A DNA stretch of 64,000 bases from Holacanthus passer (GCA_025331565.1 JAFREQ010000043.1:124001-188000), one strand, 5' to 3'. Shown: positions 38,214 to 50,312, counted from the first letter of the stretch. Translations and numbers: made by a program. The notes: a model not told the origin generated them from the letters alone.

Positions 38214-39754
38214 CACTTGTGCATGTGCAGAACGACACTCATTGGTGACCCTCTCTGTCCAGCTCTGTCATTTGCTGCGATGATGACTTTCACAAAGGAC
38301 ACATTATTAGCTAACATCATCAAGTAGCACCAGTTCACTACAGAAATAGCAGCAGTGGATTCAAACAAGCACACACACGCGCACACACACACACACTGTG
38401 CCTCATTATCTGTCCTTTCAGCAGAAAAATGTCAAGTGGTGTGTGGCATTATCAAGATGACGCACAGCTTGTGTTCATTTTCACCTGCAGAGGGCACACG
38501 CTGTTCCACTGAGAAACATCACCATGATTTATGTGTAAAAGCTACATATGAGTCACAATGAGATCAAAAAGTGCCACATTGTGATGATGACCTGGGTATT
38601 GTTGGTTGATCTAAACAATATTCACAGGACCTGATTCATAGTTAGGGCCTGTTTGCTGGATTCAGACGATGCAGTCGTGCTGTCAGTTCAGTTGTAGCTG
38701 AATCTCTTGGAAGGACTTAAATCCTCCCAAGCCCAAAAGGCATTTGTTTTAAATGCAGCAAGGATAATAAAATCAGACTTTGACAGTGTTAAAATAAATT
38801 GTCCTGATACTTATTTAAATTTAAGACTATTTGAATTTCTCCCTTAAAGCGATAGTTGGGAAAGGGCGAGACTGAGTGACAGCTGTCGGGATGGGAGGGC
38901 ACACACACTTGTCACGCCGGATCAGTAAATTGGGGGATGACAGTGGTGAGAAGACATTGCATAAACACTCTCTGCTCCCATAATCAGAGGTGGAGGCCGC
39001 GTTTGGAGGCGCCAACGCTGCAGTCAAATGTTTCCCAGCATGCCAACACGCAGCGCTCAGCCTGAGGTTATGCATAAGCTTGCTGGGTTTGATTCAATTA
39101 GTTTTTGAACAAGAAGAATGTGAAATTGCATTGTTATCGGGCTAAAGCAATGATGAGTTCATTAGGACTGCACATTTGGAAATATAACTGGCAACATACA
39201 AGAGAGTGAAATTTCAGTCATCAGTGGTGGAGCGAGTGGAGAGAACCCAGAGGAAGCAAGTTATCTGCAGTGTGTTGTTTCTATTTCCAGAGCGTTGAGG
39301 TTTCTGATGCATGGAGTAGAGAAGCTCTGAATGTAGCTGTGCGCAGTGGGGGTTTGGGTATTTGAAGAAAGGATTACAGTACAAGGCTACTCCTTCTCAC
39401 AATCCACCTTTTCCGATAAAGGGGGAAAAAATGTAGAAATTTTCTCTGTGTTACAAAAGTTTGCTTGAATTCCCAAACTTTCAGAATGAAACCCTAAAAT
39501 GTTTCCACACACACAACACCAGTGATTCCCCCAGATGTACTCCTGCTGTTTCCACATACTTTAAAGCTCCATTAATTAACTCAAGTAAGCTCAACTAGTA
39601 AGTAGAAATATGATTGGATTAAAATATATCCACATATTTGCATTAAGGAGGAATATAAACTGCCAGATAAGATTCAAATTGCTGTGATGTCGATCCTTAG
39701 AAAATATTTGCAATTGTGCCAGTTGCCACCACATGTTCTTTATATACAGCCTGT

Positions 39755-39995
39755 GGTTGAAATGGAGAGTGTTTGCAAGTGAGCAGAGAATTTGAAATAG
39801 TTAAAAAGGAAGAATAACACTGACAATTAAATTCAATGGAGAAACATTTTGTAACCATGTCCAGTTTTATAATTGATGGTTAAATAACAGCCAATTTTTA
39901 ATCCATTTAAATGAACATCATGTTGACTTGAATACGTCTGATTGGGCTGTGCTGTAGGGTACATCAGATATAAAAGGTTATAAGACGCTGTATTA
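39755..39995. mobile_element. hAT-like MITE (family 4) decayed copy
   Basis: Shares TTTGAAATAGTTAAAAAGG, CATGTCCAGTTTTATAATTG and GGGTACATCAGATATAAAAG with family 4, but both ends are lost. Confidence 0.4.
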
Positions 39996-41053
39996 CAATG
40001 TTCTCCTCCTTGCTCAGATACACAAATAGAAACATCAGGATGAATCTAGTATAATCCATCATTGTTTTGGGGACTTGCAGATGAAAAAAAGTACAAAGTG
40101 CAGCCAGAAGAACTATGACTCAGGCTCGGGATGGCATTTAGAAATGTTTCTTTATTGAGAATGTAAAGCACAGAAACACCCATTTCAGCAAGCTTACCAC
40201 AAACCTGACAAATCAGTTTTCCCTTTATTACAAAACATTTACATCTAACAGCGTGTCTCACTCTAGAAATACCTGACATCATTATAAAAGAAACATCCAC
40301 AGTACATTGATGATATACGTGATTAAACTACCAGAACAACCATAGCTGGTACGAAAAGCTGCCTCTGCAGATTTGCTCTGATAGGCAGATGTTTGTTTCT
40401 GAATTTCAAACCATCCCTCGGGTATGAAGCATACCTCTCCACGGTCATTATCATACCAGATCCCTTACTGTATGTTCAGGCCAGTAGTCTCTGTTAGAAA
40501 GCCTAAGTTACATTCATTATTATCATTACTCTGCGTGACCCTCTCCACTATCATATTACCTCATGACGTGTAGACTGCACGATACAGCATCACAACAGCA
40601 AGATCTGTATTTAACAATTGACTAACGCACAGTTTAAAGTCACCTAGATGATTGAGAAGAGTAGCAGGATAGTACAGGTACATCATGTTTTGCAATACTG
40701 TCACGAAAAGTCCTCTGATTAACGATGACAAGTTTGATTCATGTACAAGTGCTAATGCTGTAAGACTTTACATTTCCCATGTGCAAGACTCAGATGATGT
40801 CAGTGATTTGTTTTACTGAGCCGTAAAAAGCGAATAAAAGCCTGACTTTAATAAAGACCTTGTTAAAAAATCACCTTGTTAGCTGAAAAGATTTTTTCAG
40901 CCATTATTAATACATTTATTATTGAAGTCAGAGCCCTTGCAGAATTCAAATACTTGACTGTTTTAATCAGGCCTCTTTAATAGTAATTGTTTTTTAAAAG
41001 CCTGGCTGTTTAGTTTGTTCAAATAACTGAATGTGTATTGGAGGTGTAACAAG

Positions 41054-41059
41054 TTTATT
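41054..41059 (-). terminator. rtbdn: candidate rtbdn poly(A) signal
   Basis: TTTATT on the plus strand is AATAAA on the minus strand, about 185 bases past the rtbdn stop. Further copies near 40914 and 40151 leave the true 3' end open. Confidence 0.45.
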
Positions 41060-41240
41060 TTATACCAATATAGTATTATTCAAATCATAGGTGGAGAATG
41101 TGGTGGTAATGATAATGAGAGCTTAGGTTTGTGTGGTAAGGTTAGTTACAAGAGCGAGGTTACGACTCCGTTTCAAGAGATAGATTTTGTATATTAGGAT
41201 CTAGACAGTTACTAACTATGTTGCCCTCTATTGCCCCTCT

Positions 41241-41597
41241 CTACAAGCCGCTCCCACTCCCCTCAACGTCGTCCACGATGACTGAGCGTTTACGCAGCAC
41301 AGAGTTGCCCTTCCTGCCGCTCCTGGCCTGCAGGGGCAGCTTGGCCTGGCAGGGGGCCCGGTACTGAGGCAGGCCGGACTTGGTGGTGTCCAGCTCCTCT
41401 GGGTCGTCCTGCTGGGCCCTGAGGGCGGCGATCACGTCCTTGTCCGAGGGACTGAGGGTCAGGCAGCCGCAGGGGCGACCGCCATCGCCCTCCGCTCCGA
41501 CCTCTCCGGCCTCTCCCGCCTCCTCCGGCTCATCCTCCACCGTCATGAAGGCGTCCCCCCACAGGCTCTCGCAGAGATCCCTGCCGTGCTGATACAT
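41241..41597 (-). CDS. rtbdn: rtbdn coding exon 5 and stop
   Basis: 357 bases after an acceptor ending TGTGTAG. Encodes MYQHGRDLCESLWGDAF with Trp174, an acidic stretch (182-200), the last three cysteines, a basic RKRS (263-266) and a GSGSGL terminus. The acceptor tract is a (TG)n run, which is unusual but still pyrimidine-alternating. GC-rich and codon-biased compared with its surroundings. Confidence 0.88.
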   Translation of the reverse strand: MYQHGRDLCESLWGDAFMTVEDEPEEAGEAGEVGAEGDGGRPCGCLTLSPSDKDVIAALRAQQDDPEELDTTKSGLPQYRAPCQAKLPLQARSGRKGNSVLRKRSVIVDDVEGSGSGL

Positions 41598-44500
41598 CTA
41601 CACATAGCACACACACACACACACAAAATATTTATAGAAAGTGCAAACATATCTACCCCCTGTGGCAAAATGATGGCTGTCCACTAACAGTGCTGACAGA
41701 AAACCACAGTGTAAACACACAGTGTAAACAGTAAAAACCATGCATTCAAAATTTTGACTTGAGTCAAAGTGCAATGTACTTAAAGTATCAAAAGTATTCA
41801 TTATGCAGAACAATCCCTTTCAGAGTGTTAACTAATGGAGATCCAGATAAGACATTTTTTACAGCTTTGCATAACTCTAACCTGAGCAGGTCTTTTCCAT
41901 GACACAATCAAAAACATCTGAGTGGGTGTGCAAAACTTTTCATCTGCAGTATTGTATCATATTTTTATGAGTTGATAATATGTTTTATAATATATTATAA
42001 TAATAAGTAACTGGAAGCTATAGCATGGCTGTTACATGTATTGGACTAAAAAGTACAATATTGCCACAGAAGTAGCACAAATTGGAAATACTCTTTGCAC
42101 TTTAGTATAGTTATTGAGTAAATGTACTGCGTTGTCCACATTTTCTACTTTCCACGGCTGACAACTATTTGAGCTAGGAGAGCTCTGGAGCAACAGCTAC
42201 TGAATGTCAAATTTGGTATTATTCTTCCAAGTAAGTAAGTGCACGCTATTTGCAAAGCTTTTCTTGCAACATTCATCAAGTATAGCCTTTCTTTGCTTGT
42301 AAACATCCATTGGAATAATTGATTCAGGCCTTTCGGGGCAGCGCCGGCCTTGAAAACAAACACACCATGCCAGGTGTTTAGAGGGGGGGCTGCAGGCACC
42401 TGGCAGCAGCACTCGCGAGCGGCTTTTGTCTACCTCTCTCGCTCGCCTCACCTCGTCTCCTGCAGCCTTGACAGCAAAATTATTAAAAGACCAGATGACC
42501 TTGAAAAGCTGAAAGACTCCATCTCCTCACGGTAGGATGACGATTCTGTCAAGCCTCGCGGAGTCGACGGACAGATCCGAACTAATCGGAAAGGTCGCTT
42601 CCAGCACCTTTTGCGACAGGAAATTCATTACAGCGCTCAGTCTTTCTGAAGTTACACTTTGAGGAGAAACTCCAATTACTGCTGACATTAGCTTTATGTT
42701 TTCTGGAGCATGAAAAATCATATTCCCCTCTAATAAGACACGTATAGGGATTAAAAGGGATGTTGCACAACGCTGCAAAAAAAACAAATCGCAATTCAAC
42801 GTTTAAGCTGTTTAACTGTAAATGGTGTACGCCTACACGCTTGGGAATAGTTGGGAAAGCTAATTAGTAAAGTTTCAGTGACACACAGGCTATGCTTTTC
42901 TGTGTTTAAGCTCCCATTCTCTCTCATAACCAGGCATTAAGAAGTGCTGCCAAGTCTCCGTCTCTCTCTCCTACTATAGCTCATTTTGTCCCTTTGATAA
43001 CTTCCACTATATCTCCTCGCTGCATTTGTTTCTTCCCTTCCTTTGCTGTTTGTATATCTCCCTTATTCTTCCTGTTTCTCTGTAGCACCCCCCCCCCCCC
43101 CCCACCCCAACGTCTGCTTTCTTTCATCCTCCTGTCTGTTGGGGGATTAAGACTGAGTCACACAGGGCGCTCAGAGAAGAAAAAGCTGTAATATATTTAC
43201 CGTGTTCGAAGGACAAAGAGGATGACAGCTATTTCTCTCCACTACATATACTCTCTGCCTGACACTTAGGTCTTATCGCAGCGACCCCATAATACACACA
43301 GGGGTGCACACACACACACATGCACGCACACACATATTTCTGTCCTTCCTCAGGCAGACATGGTTTGCTGCCAAAGTTAATTCAGTACAAGCACAAGTGG
43401 CTGTAGACGACATGGTGTGATTGAATAAGTGAGATACTGAAATTTCCTAGGGCTCTATCCTGTCCTCCCCATCCTTATCTTATTCAATTCTGCCCTTCTC
43501 TGTCCGAAAAGCCATGACGTTACACGGTGTGAAAAGGAAACAGAAAGGAGAAAGGGCTTAAATCCTTAAACTGGTTGGCAGTGACAAAAGGTAATTTTTC
43601 TCTTGTAGCAGCCGTCTATTGCAGTGATTCTCTTGGCCGGGGGTCAAGATCAGAATTAGATGGAGGTACTTTTCATTTTTTTATGCAGCTGAATAGAAAC
43701 GACTTTTGTAATGATATATTGAAGAGATAGAAAATTCTAAATCTACTCCGCTAATCTTATCTGGGGAGGTCTGGAGAATATTATATTACAATATTCTTAA
43801 ACAAAATGCAATTGGTAGAGTTGATTATTTCAGAGAGATAATGACCCGCAAATTACATTATAATTATCTAGTATATGTATTCAGAGTATCAGTGAAATAC
43901 TAGGTGGCTAGTATTGCTAGTAGTAGACAAACATGGGGGATAACTTTGTGTTGTAATATGATGTTTTTCATTTTTGTTGCTGGAGAAAAACACTGGGCTA
44001 AGCTTGGGAATATAGGGGCCACCTCTATAGCTGTAGTTATACTAAAAAAGTTATGTGTGCAATTTTAAAATGATGATGAAATACTGGAGAACAGTCATGC
44101 AATTTTATAATACTTAGAGTGTATTTATAGGGTATTTGGGCTGTAAAATAAAATGTCTCCTTTTTCAAAGTAATCACAACTTAAGTATCGCGTATGTTGG
44201 TCATAATATGAAAAACATAGAAAAGTGAAAAACAGCTACTGTTGGTCCCTGTACATAGCTTGTAATTATTCATTATATATTTAGTCATTTAAAAATACTT
44301 ATTTCATGTATTTTATGTCAAGGTCCCCACTAAACCAAAATTTGTGACCCTCTTATTCTCTGTAATTCTCCCCTTGTAACTTCATATAAGTAGCTAGTAA
44401 GTATTTCATTTGTATCCTGTAAGTACAAGATATGTCACACTGTAAATTGCAGGCTGTAATGTAAAGCGTTACCAGTAGATGTAAAACATTGTTCAGTAAC

Positions 44501-45715
44501 CTCAAGTGGTCATTTCCCTCTTCCTCAGACCATCGCTCTCGACGTGTTTCGTGCCACTCTTTGCAGATTTAACCTTATTCCCGCAAAATCCGAAGCAGAA
44601 AGAGTGTCTTTCGCTGAGATAAATCAGACCTTGGCTGGCAAATAATGTTACCAATGAGCACAAAGAGAGAGCGAGACACTGGGTGCCAGAGGGATTTTTT
44701 GCATGCAGTGGATGTGTGCGCGTCCTGCCTATGTGTGCCTTTAAATGTATTAGCTCGTTTCTATGCAAATTGACATCTACCGCAGTAAGCATTTACAAAT
44801 CCCGACTGTATCTGTGTATATTTATTCTATACGCGCAGACACACACACACACACACCTACAATGCCTTGTCTATTGGGTGAACTTTTCAGGAGCTGGCAG
44901 AAACACCGTGGAGGATTTTTGAAAAGGTTTCATGAGGATTTAATTTCAATCCATAGAGAATCATCATTTGAATTTGAAGCTTAAAAAACCCCTAACTTCA
45001 GAGATTTTTTTTTTTAATGGCAGACATAGTTCTGTCTGTGCATGTTTTGCTGTCCTGTGCAGAACGTCTCAGCCCTGAGGTGGACTAAAAGCGCTGTGAG
45101 CTCAGACCATGATTTGGCCCCACTGTGAAATGTCCCATCTCTGCCGGCTGAAGAGAAAACAAAATGAAGCTTTACTGCTGTGACCTCCAAAAATGTTGCG
45201 AGGGGCCGGCACTTGTTTGCAGTCTATCTAAGAAGGGGAGATTTGTTGAATGTGCTGAATGCGGTGACTCATTTTCTTTATATTCAGGAGCTGTTTAAAA
45301 CACTCTGTTTTGAGAGCTACTTAAATTTATTGGAGCCTATTTTGTGCCATTAGCGTCGCCCTACATGAAAATGGGCCAATACAAGCACGCAAAGCACGAA
45401 AATACACAGGCCCAGAGGCAAACAAACACACACACACACACACACTCAAATATTCTCTTTGCATTTTCTCTCTTATTACAAATCAGTCATTTCCAGCAAT
45501 CAAATGATATCCACCAGAGAGTCCTAATAGGTCTGGTGTCTGGGGGGGTGTGTTCATTTGTTGATGTGTCTCTCTTTCCCTCTGTGTATGTGTGTGTGTG
45601 AATGTGAGAGAGACAAAAGGGAGAGAGAGAGATAAAGGGGAAGAGAAAGAGGGAAAACGGGGAGAAAGACAGGGAGAGGGACAGACGGATGGATGGATGG
45701 ATGGATGGATGGATG

Positions 45716-45753
<38 letters not shown>

Positions 45754-48700
45754 GAGTGTCATGGCATGTGGTGGGCGACAGTGAGCTGTCAGCCACAGCT
45801 GCACACCAGCCCCTCAGTGACTCTGCCTCTTCTTAAATCACCCAGCTGGCCTCTGCCCACTGAAGCAGGACCGAACCTTTTCATGCTTCAGCCCACAGCG
45901 CCACCCTGAGCTGTTAACCCTTCGCTCGCCGCACACACTCTCTTGACCACCAAACCCCCCCGAGTCTACTGTGACACGGTACGTGACCCTCTCCCCGCAG
46001 CACATGGCTCCAATGACAAGCTCTGGGGTCTGTCAATGGGATTCAAACCTCTCTCACCTCCTCTGCTGGCTGGAAAATCTAAGCTAAGGTGTGACTCTAC
46101 CCTGCTCACATAATGCATCAAAACAGCTGAAAGCCTAAACAAGCAGTATTGATGCCTAAACCTAATCAAACTGCGACCGTTTCAGTAGCAGTTACTGGAT
46201 GTGACTCCACTTCTCCGAGTACATGCACCTGTAGCTTGTACTCTCTGAAGGTCATATGTCATTTTGGGAGTCACTGGCAAGCAACCTACTCTGTTGTATA
46301 GGTACAAAGATGTGTTGTGTATTACACATCCTTGGTCAAATAATTGCATACACTCTTTTCTTTTTTTGTTTTCTTTTTTGGTTCAGCTGAATACAACAAA
46401 GGGGCTCCTCTTCTTGCTGTTTGGAGGATACCATTGTGTTTTAATTATCATCCACAATCCACAATCAGACAAAAAGACAAAACAAAAGAAAGTACAAAAA
46501 ACAAAAAAGTAACACGTATGAAAGTAACCAATCACAGAACGACAGGTCTAAACCTACCTGCTGATACTGAACACAGGTTCCGGTGCAGTTCTGGCCCCTG
46601 GGGTCTCTGGCCCAGTTACGAGCACATGTCATGTCCATCCTGCAGGCGTCAAACCTGAAGAAAGGTATTTAGATTCTTAAAATAAAATGTTGCAAAGCAG
46701 AGAAATGAGATGCCAGTTTTTCATTTGAGGTGCACTGTGTCTTTAAAGGAGTAGTGTAGCACTTTGGGAAATACGCTTATTTACTTTAATTCTGGGAGTT
46801 AGTTGAGAATAACTCTTATGTCCGAGTCTAACAAAATCTGTCTACCACCAACTCTGAAGCTCATTAATGAACATCTCTTTAATCATTACAAAAACCAAAA
46901 GTTTAAAAATAATAATTTGTGGTTTTACAGTGGTATATGTGACAGAATATTTCTTAGAAGGACACAGTAACTTCCTGGAGTTTTGTCATCAACGTAATTT
47001 ACCGTCAAACCATAATGTATTTTTACACTTCAGATTTTGTATGTATCTAAGAAATAATTTATGTGTTACTTAGTTTCAGTTTGTAGTGGTATAATCATCT
47101 AATCAATCTCTTGGCAAGAAAATGAATTTCCCCAATGTCAAACTATTCCTTTAAATATGCACATTGCAAATATAAATACGTGCAACTGACATTTAATTAA
47201 AAGTATATTTCTCACTGCTTGTACTAACGTTTTTTTTCTCAGAAACTGTGAAGATCCCTATTTATGTCTAGGAGCAAAGCAACCGCGACACAAAGCTGTT
47301 TCTCATTTTGCTGGGACTCTCCTGGGTGTCTATAAACCTAAGCTTGGGAGCCAATGTTACAAGGTTTTGTCCTCTACTTTATAAGAAAAGACTGATATAT
47401 GTAACCTTGGTCTTTCCTGTGTCACATGCTGTTTATTAGAGACTCTTTGTCTCTGTTGTTAGACCGGCTGGTGTTCTCTCTCTGTTTTGTCATCCTTACA
47501 TACAGATACTGATTTTGATTCAGGTGTATTTGGGAATGTGCTTGGCAGCCTCACCAATCACGGCAGAAGCTGTGGCAGAGCGGCACAGCCTGGATGTATG
47601 AGCGGCGGTGGGGGTGAGGCCAGCGGGCGGCGTCGGGGGAGCAGCGGTAAAAACACGACACGCGCTTCAGAAAGCCTTCACACCTGAGGAGAGGGAGGGG
47701 AGCAGTTAGTACTAACATGACGAATGGTGACATCTGTATTTGACCCTTTATGGATGCTGGGAAGGCCGACTCAGAATAGCTGCTCAGGCAAAGACAACAT
47801 AACCTATAGCTTTTTTTCTTGTGCTAATTTACTGTCCAGTCTCCTTCAATCAGCCTTGCATGGTTGAATAAAGAAACCATGGACTCACTGATACATTGAA
47901 TAGCATTCATTAAACAGACCTATGTAAAATCTCAAAGTTATTTTCTATTGTGGGTTTCAATATTTCACTGAATACAGCTTCAACGAAGCCTTGGAATAAG
48001 CACATAAATAATGACCTGTGAAACAGTATCACACAATGGGGAAAAAAACCTTACAGACACTCAAGCCTGCAATAACTACGATTTTTTTTGGCCTCTTGGG
48101 GGCAATAGAAGCACACTGCAAACACAACACTGACATCATTGCCTATTTACAAATCTAGCAGAACAACGTTGGCATTAACTTGGCACTTTTTTCTGGTAGC
48201 CTAATAAATGTAAGTCCAATATTCACTCTTGTATCTCTGTTTTTGGCCTCCACCAACTCCTGATTTCTGGCTCTTTAACAGAACACTTGATGAGACTGGA
48301 AAGAGTCAACCAAAACAATAATGTTGCTGGCCATAAAACAAAAACAACGAGCTAAAAGACGCTATAATGCTCCATAGAGCAGTGATCTCTGGGGTTCGTC
48401 ACCATTACAAACAAGTGGTCATATGATCCATTGCTAATGTAAAAATATTACACGCTTTAAGGTGAAATTCAAAGAGTCTGGATGAGAAGTATATCTGCTG
48501 GTTGAAACTTACTCAGAGCTCAGAGGTCCACACTTGTCCCACGGTTCATTCTTATTGACGGCAGAGGGAACATGGGAGATATCCTGGATGTCTTCTTCCG
48601 TGCAGCAGCTATCTGTCATTGGCAAGGACGGGAAGACATTTCAGCCAGCTGTCAGTCAGGAGATTCAGTTTGATCGTGTCATCACAGGTTGTCATTACGC

Positions 48701-48879
48701 CATTAAACACAGGGCCACTCACTGTCAGCATACATCGCACACTCCCTCAGGTGTGGCTCCGGCCCGGGCGTGGCCTTGTGCTGGCCGTCTTGAAGACACA
48801 CCCCCTCCGAGCGGGCGCCACCAATCAGCACTGTCGCCAAATACGCGCAAACCAATAGCAGAGAGCGAGAGGTGGCCAT
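41241..48879 (-). CDS. rtbdn: Retbindin / riboflavin-binding protein, five coding exons
   Basis: Secreted flavin-binding protein of the folate-receptor family (egg riboflavin-binding protein, retinal retbindin). Exons, in gene order, are 48723-48879, 48513-48612, 47555-47683, 46558-46654 and 41241-41597; all borders are GT-AG and the joined frame is 840 bases, 279 residues plus stop. Residues 1-25 are a signal peptide. The mature part has 18 cysteines (28, 47, 55, 56, 80, 87, 96, 100, 122, 126, 133, 139, 152, 156, 170, 204, 206, 244), the number I count in chicken riboflavin-binding protein. Tyr98 (CFYRC) and Trp174 (SLWGDAF) align with the chicken flavin-stacking Tyr75 and Trp156. An N-glycosylation site is at Asn151. 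An acidic segment spans 182-200. The tail ends GSGSGL, like the Gly-Ser tail of human retbindin. The avian phosphoserine cluster is absent. Neighbouring junb matches human synteny. Confidence 0.88.
43088..43103 (+). repeat. C16 homopolymer in rtbdn intron 4
   Basis: Sixteen cytosines in a row; length is prone to sequencing error. Confidence 0.85.
45687..45752 (+). repeat. compound (GGAT)n(AGAT)n microsatellite in rtbdn intron 4
   Basis: About eight GGAT units then nine AGAT units, preceded by a purine-rich GAGA stretch from 45606. Confidence 0.92.
46558..46654 (-). CDS. rtbdn: rtbdn coding exon 4
   Basis: 97 bases between TTCAG|G and CAG|GTAGG. Encodes WFDACRMDMTCARNW and the glycosylation sequon NCT; ends at a codon boundary. 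Too short for a simple ORF search but unmistakable by homology to riboflavin-binding protein. Confidence 0.9.
46743..47154. mobile_element. MITE family 2, TTAA-flanked, inside rtbdn intron 3
   Basis: 412 bases bounded by TTAA at both ends (46743-46746 and 47151-47154). Imperfect terminal inverted repeats of about 28 bases start AAAGGAGTAGTGTAGCACTT on the left and AAAGGAATAGTTTGACATTG on the right (reverse strand). TTAA target duplication is the hallmark of piggyBac-type elements. No coding capacity. Confidence 0.7.
47555..47683 (-). CDS. rtbdn: rtbdn coding exon 3
   Basis: 129 bases. Encodes the family signature CFYRCSPDAARW and VPLCHSFCRDW, including the flavin-stacking Tyr98. Acceptor CCTCAG|G and donor TG|GTGAGG keep the frame. 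Confidence 0.9.
48060..48475. repeat. interspersed repeat family 3 copy in rtbdn intron 2
   Basis: Left part has CTGCAATAACTACG and GGCCTCTTGGGGGCAATAGA; right part has GCTATAATGCTCCATAGAGC, GGGGTTCGTCACCATTACAA and CATATGATCCATTGCTAATG. It occupies about half of intron 2. Confidence 0.55.
48513..48612 (-). CDS. rtbdn: rtbdn coding exon 2
   Basis: 100 bases between CAG|AT and GA|GTAAGT. It completes Asn53 and encodes the conserved double cysteine (NSCCTEED) and the WDKCG motif. Phase matches both neighbours. Confidence 0.87.
48723..48879 (-). CDS. rtbdn: rtbdn coding exon 1 (signal peptide)
   Basis: Encodes residues 1-52 and the first base of codon 53. The start ATG at 48877-48879 has a good context (G at -3, G at +4) and opens directly into a hydrophobic signal peptide ending near GARS. 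An upstream in-frame ATG at 49021-49023 would bury the signal 48 residues in, so I prefer the later one. The donor reads ACA|GTGAGT. A CCTCTCAG acceptor-like sequence just upstream of the ATG hints at an earlier non-coding exon. Confidence 0.85.
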
Positions 48880-49486
48880 CTCTGCAGCCAGGAACAGGTC
48901 TGAGAGGAGATCAGCACATTGGACAGAGGCAGAGGAAGTAACACACAGTCTCACCTGAATCACCAGCAAAACACAGTCTAACGCAATATAATTCTGACTG
49001 AACTTCACTTTAAAATCAGACACATTGGGGGAAAAGATGAGTTAATATTCTTTGTATTTTATTGTATTGTATTTTATCCTATATTCTATAGATTGCTCTT
49101 CTTCTCCTGTCTCATGTGATATTTCTTGTGTCCACTTCATACTGTAGCTGCTGTAACACAATAATCTATCTATCATCCTGCCACATATTGAGTCATAGAG
49201 AGGGAGTGAGACATGCAGCTCAGGCTCTTCAGCTCGCTGTGACCCAGCAGACAGGGTGAAGTCTAATTAGGGGGGGACCGTGCTGAGCTGGATCACAGGC
49301 GTGGCTCTTTAATCTGACAGGCTCCTGGCCGGTGTGTAGCCTACATAACACGAGTCGAACAAATCTGCTGGACGCGTCTGCGTGGCCCCGGACAGCTCCT
49401 GTGTGGCCCTCATCTTACACAACACACATATATAGATGGTAAACACAAACAGATCTGGCACGTCAGGTGACTTTACTTCTAGTTTA

Positions 49487-49965
49487 ACTTACAATTTGTG
49501 AAAATAAATATAGTTGCAGGCCAGAGAATTTATCCATTTTCTCAACAATACCAATGAAATTTAAGCATTAAAAATGATGCATTCAATGTGAATCAGTTGC
49601 TCCAACCTTGAAAAAAGAATTTAAAAAATCTCCATAACTTAAAGCTGCAACTTAAACAGTAAAAAAAAAAAAAAAATCACAGAAACAGTGAAGCTGCTCA
49701 AACCTGCAATAACTGATGTTTTGGCCTCTTGGGGGCAATGGAAACAAGCTGTGAACAAAACAGTTGCCTACACATATTTTACTATGACTTATAATTTGTA
49801 AAACAATTAAAAATAGATTTTTTGCAGTTTGGCAACAATACAATTAAGCATTAAATTTTTGCATTAAAAATGATGCGTTCAAGAAAAATCTGTTGCTCCA
49901 ACCTTGAAAAGAGAAATAAATCTAATTCCATAACTTAAAGCTGCAACTTAAATAGCAAAAAAATC
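49487..49965 (+). repeat. direct repeat pair flanking a family 3 head
   Basis: Two similar units of about 180 bases, 49487-49665 and 49786-49965, share GCATTAAAAATGATGC, GTTGCTCCAACCTTGAAAA and CCATAACTTAAAGCTGCAAC. Between them (49681-49760) lies a family 3 left end (CTGCAATAACTGATG, GGCCTCTTGGGGGCAATGGA). The layout suggests a segmental tandem duplication or two nested insertions. Confidence 0.6.
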
Positions 49966-50312
49966 TTGCAGTTGCTTGAACAAATGTTGAAAAAAAAAAA
50001 GATGTCCAAAAAATGTCCAGTTTTTCCTCCGGAGTCTGTTGCTGCTCATTAGTGAGTTTCCACTGTCCTCAAGGCACTTTATGGTATTTTTACGTTTCAT
50101 CTGCCGGAGCAGCTGTCGCGTTGTGTTTTCAGTGTAATATCCTCACACGAACCTGTAGTTTTGGCCGTGATCTAATGATCGGCTGTGTGTTTCTTGTTAC
50201 CTGTCGGTGAGGTGAAGGATGCTCCGGTCGGATTAGTTTCCTCTGCTCTCCTGGAGGTGAGTGTTTTCTCCTCCGGTGTGTTGCTGTGGATCCGGCGCCT
50301 GTTGTCGGTGCT

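Larger units (their letters stand above)
35025..41053. other. intergenic between junb and rtbdn
   Basis: The first kilobase is GC-rich, with an octamer-like ATGAATATGCA near 35718 and TGACGT cores near 35263 and 35973. The rest is AT-rich and includes the CTCF core, a GT run and a decayed family 4 repeat. No coding exon recognised. Confidence 0.55.
41598..46557 (-). other. rtbdn: rtbdn intron 4 (4,960 bases)
   Basis: The largest intron of the gene. It holds a 16-base C run (43088-43103), CA tracts near 43309, 44839 and 45427, a compound GGAT/AGAT microsatellite (45687-45752) and AT-rich unique sequence. I see no coding exon inside it; longer frames here follow simple repeats. Confidence 0.7.

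Noticed and set aside
45554..45804. Frames with long Ser-Ile-Tyr-Leu and His-Pro-Ser-Ile repeats
   Set aside because: Direct translation of the GGAT/AGAT microsatellite in rtbdn intron 4.
48880..49023. N-terminal extension of rtbdn from the ATG at 49023
   Set aside because: It would place 48 residues before a clear signal peptide; the ATG at 48879 has a better context and fits the family.
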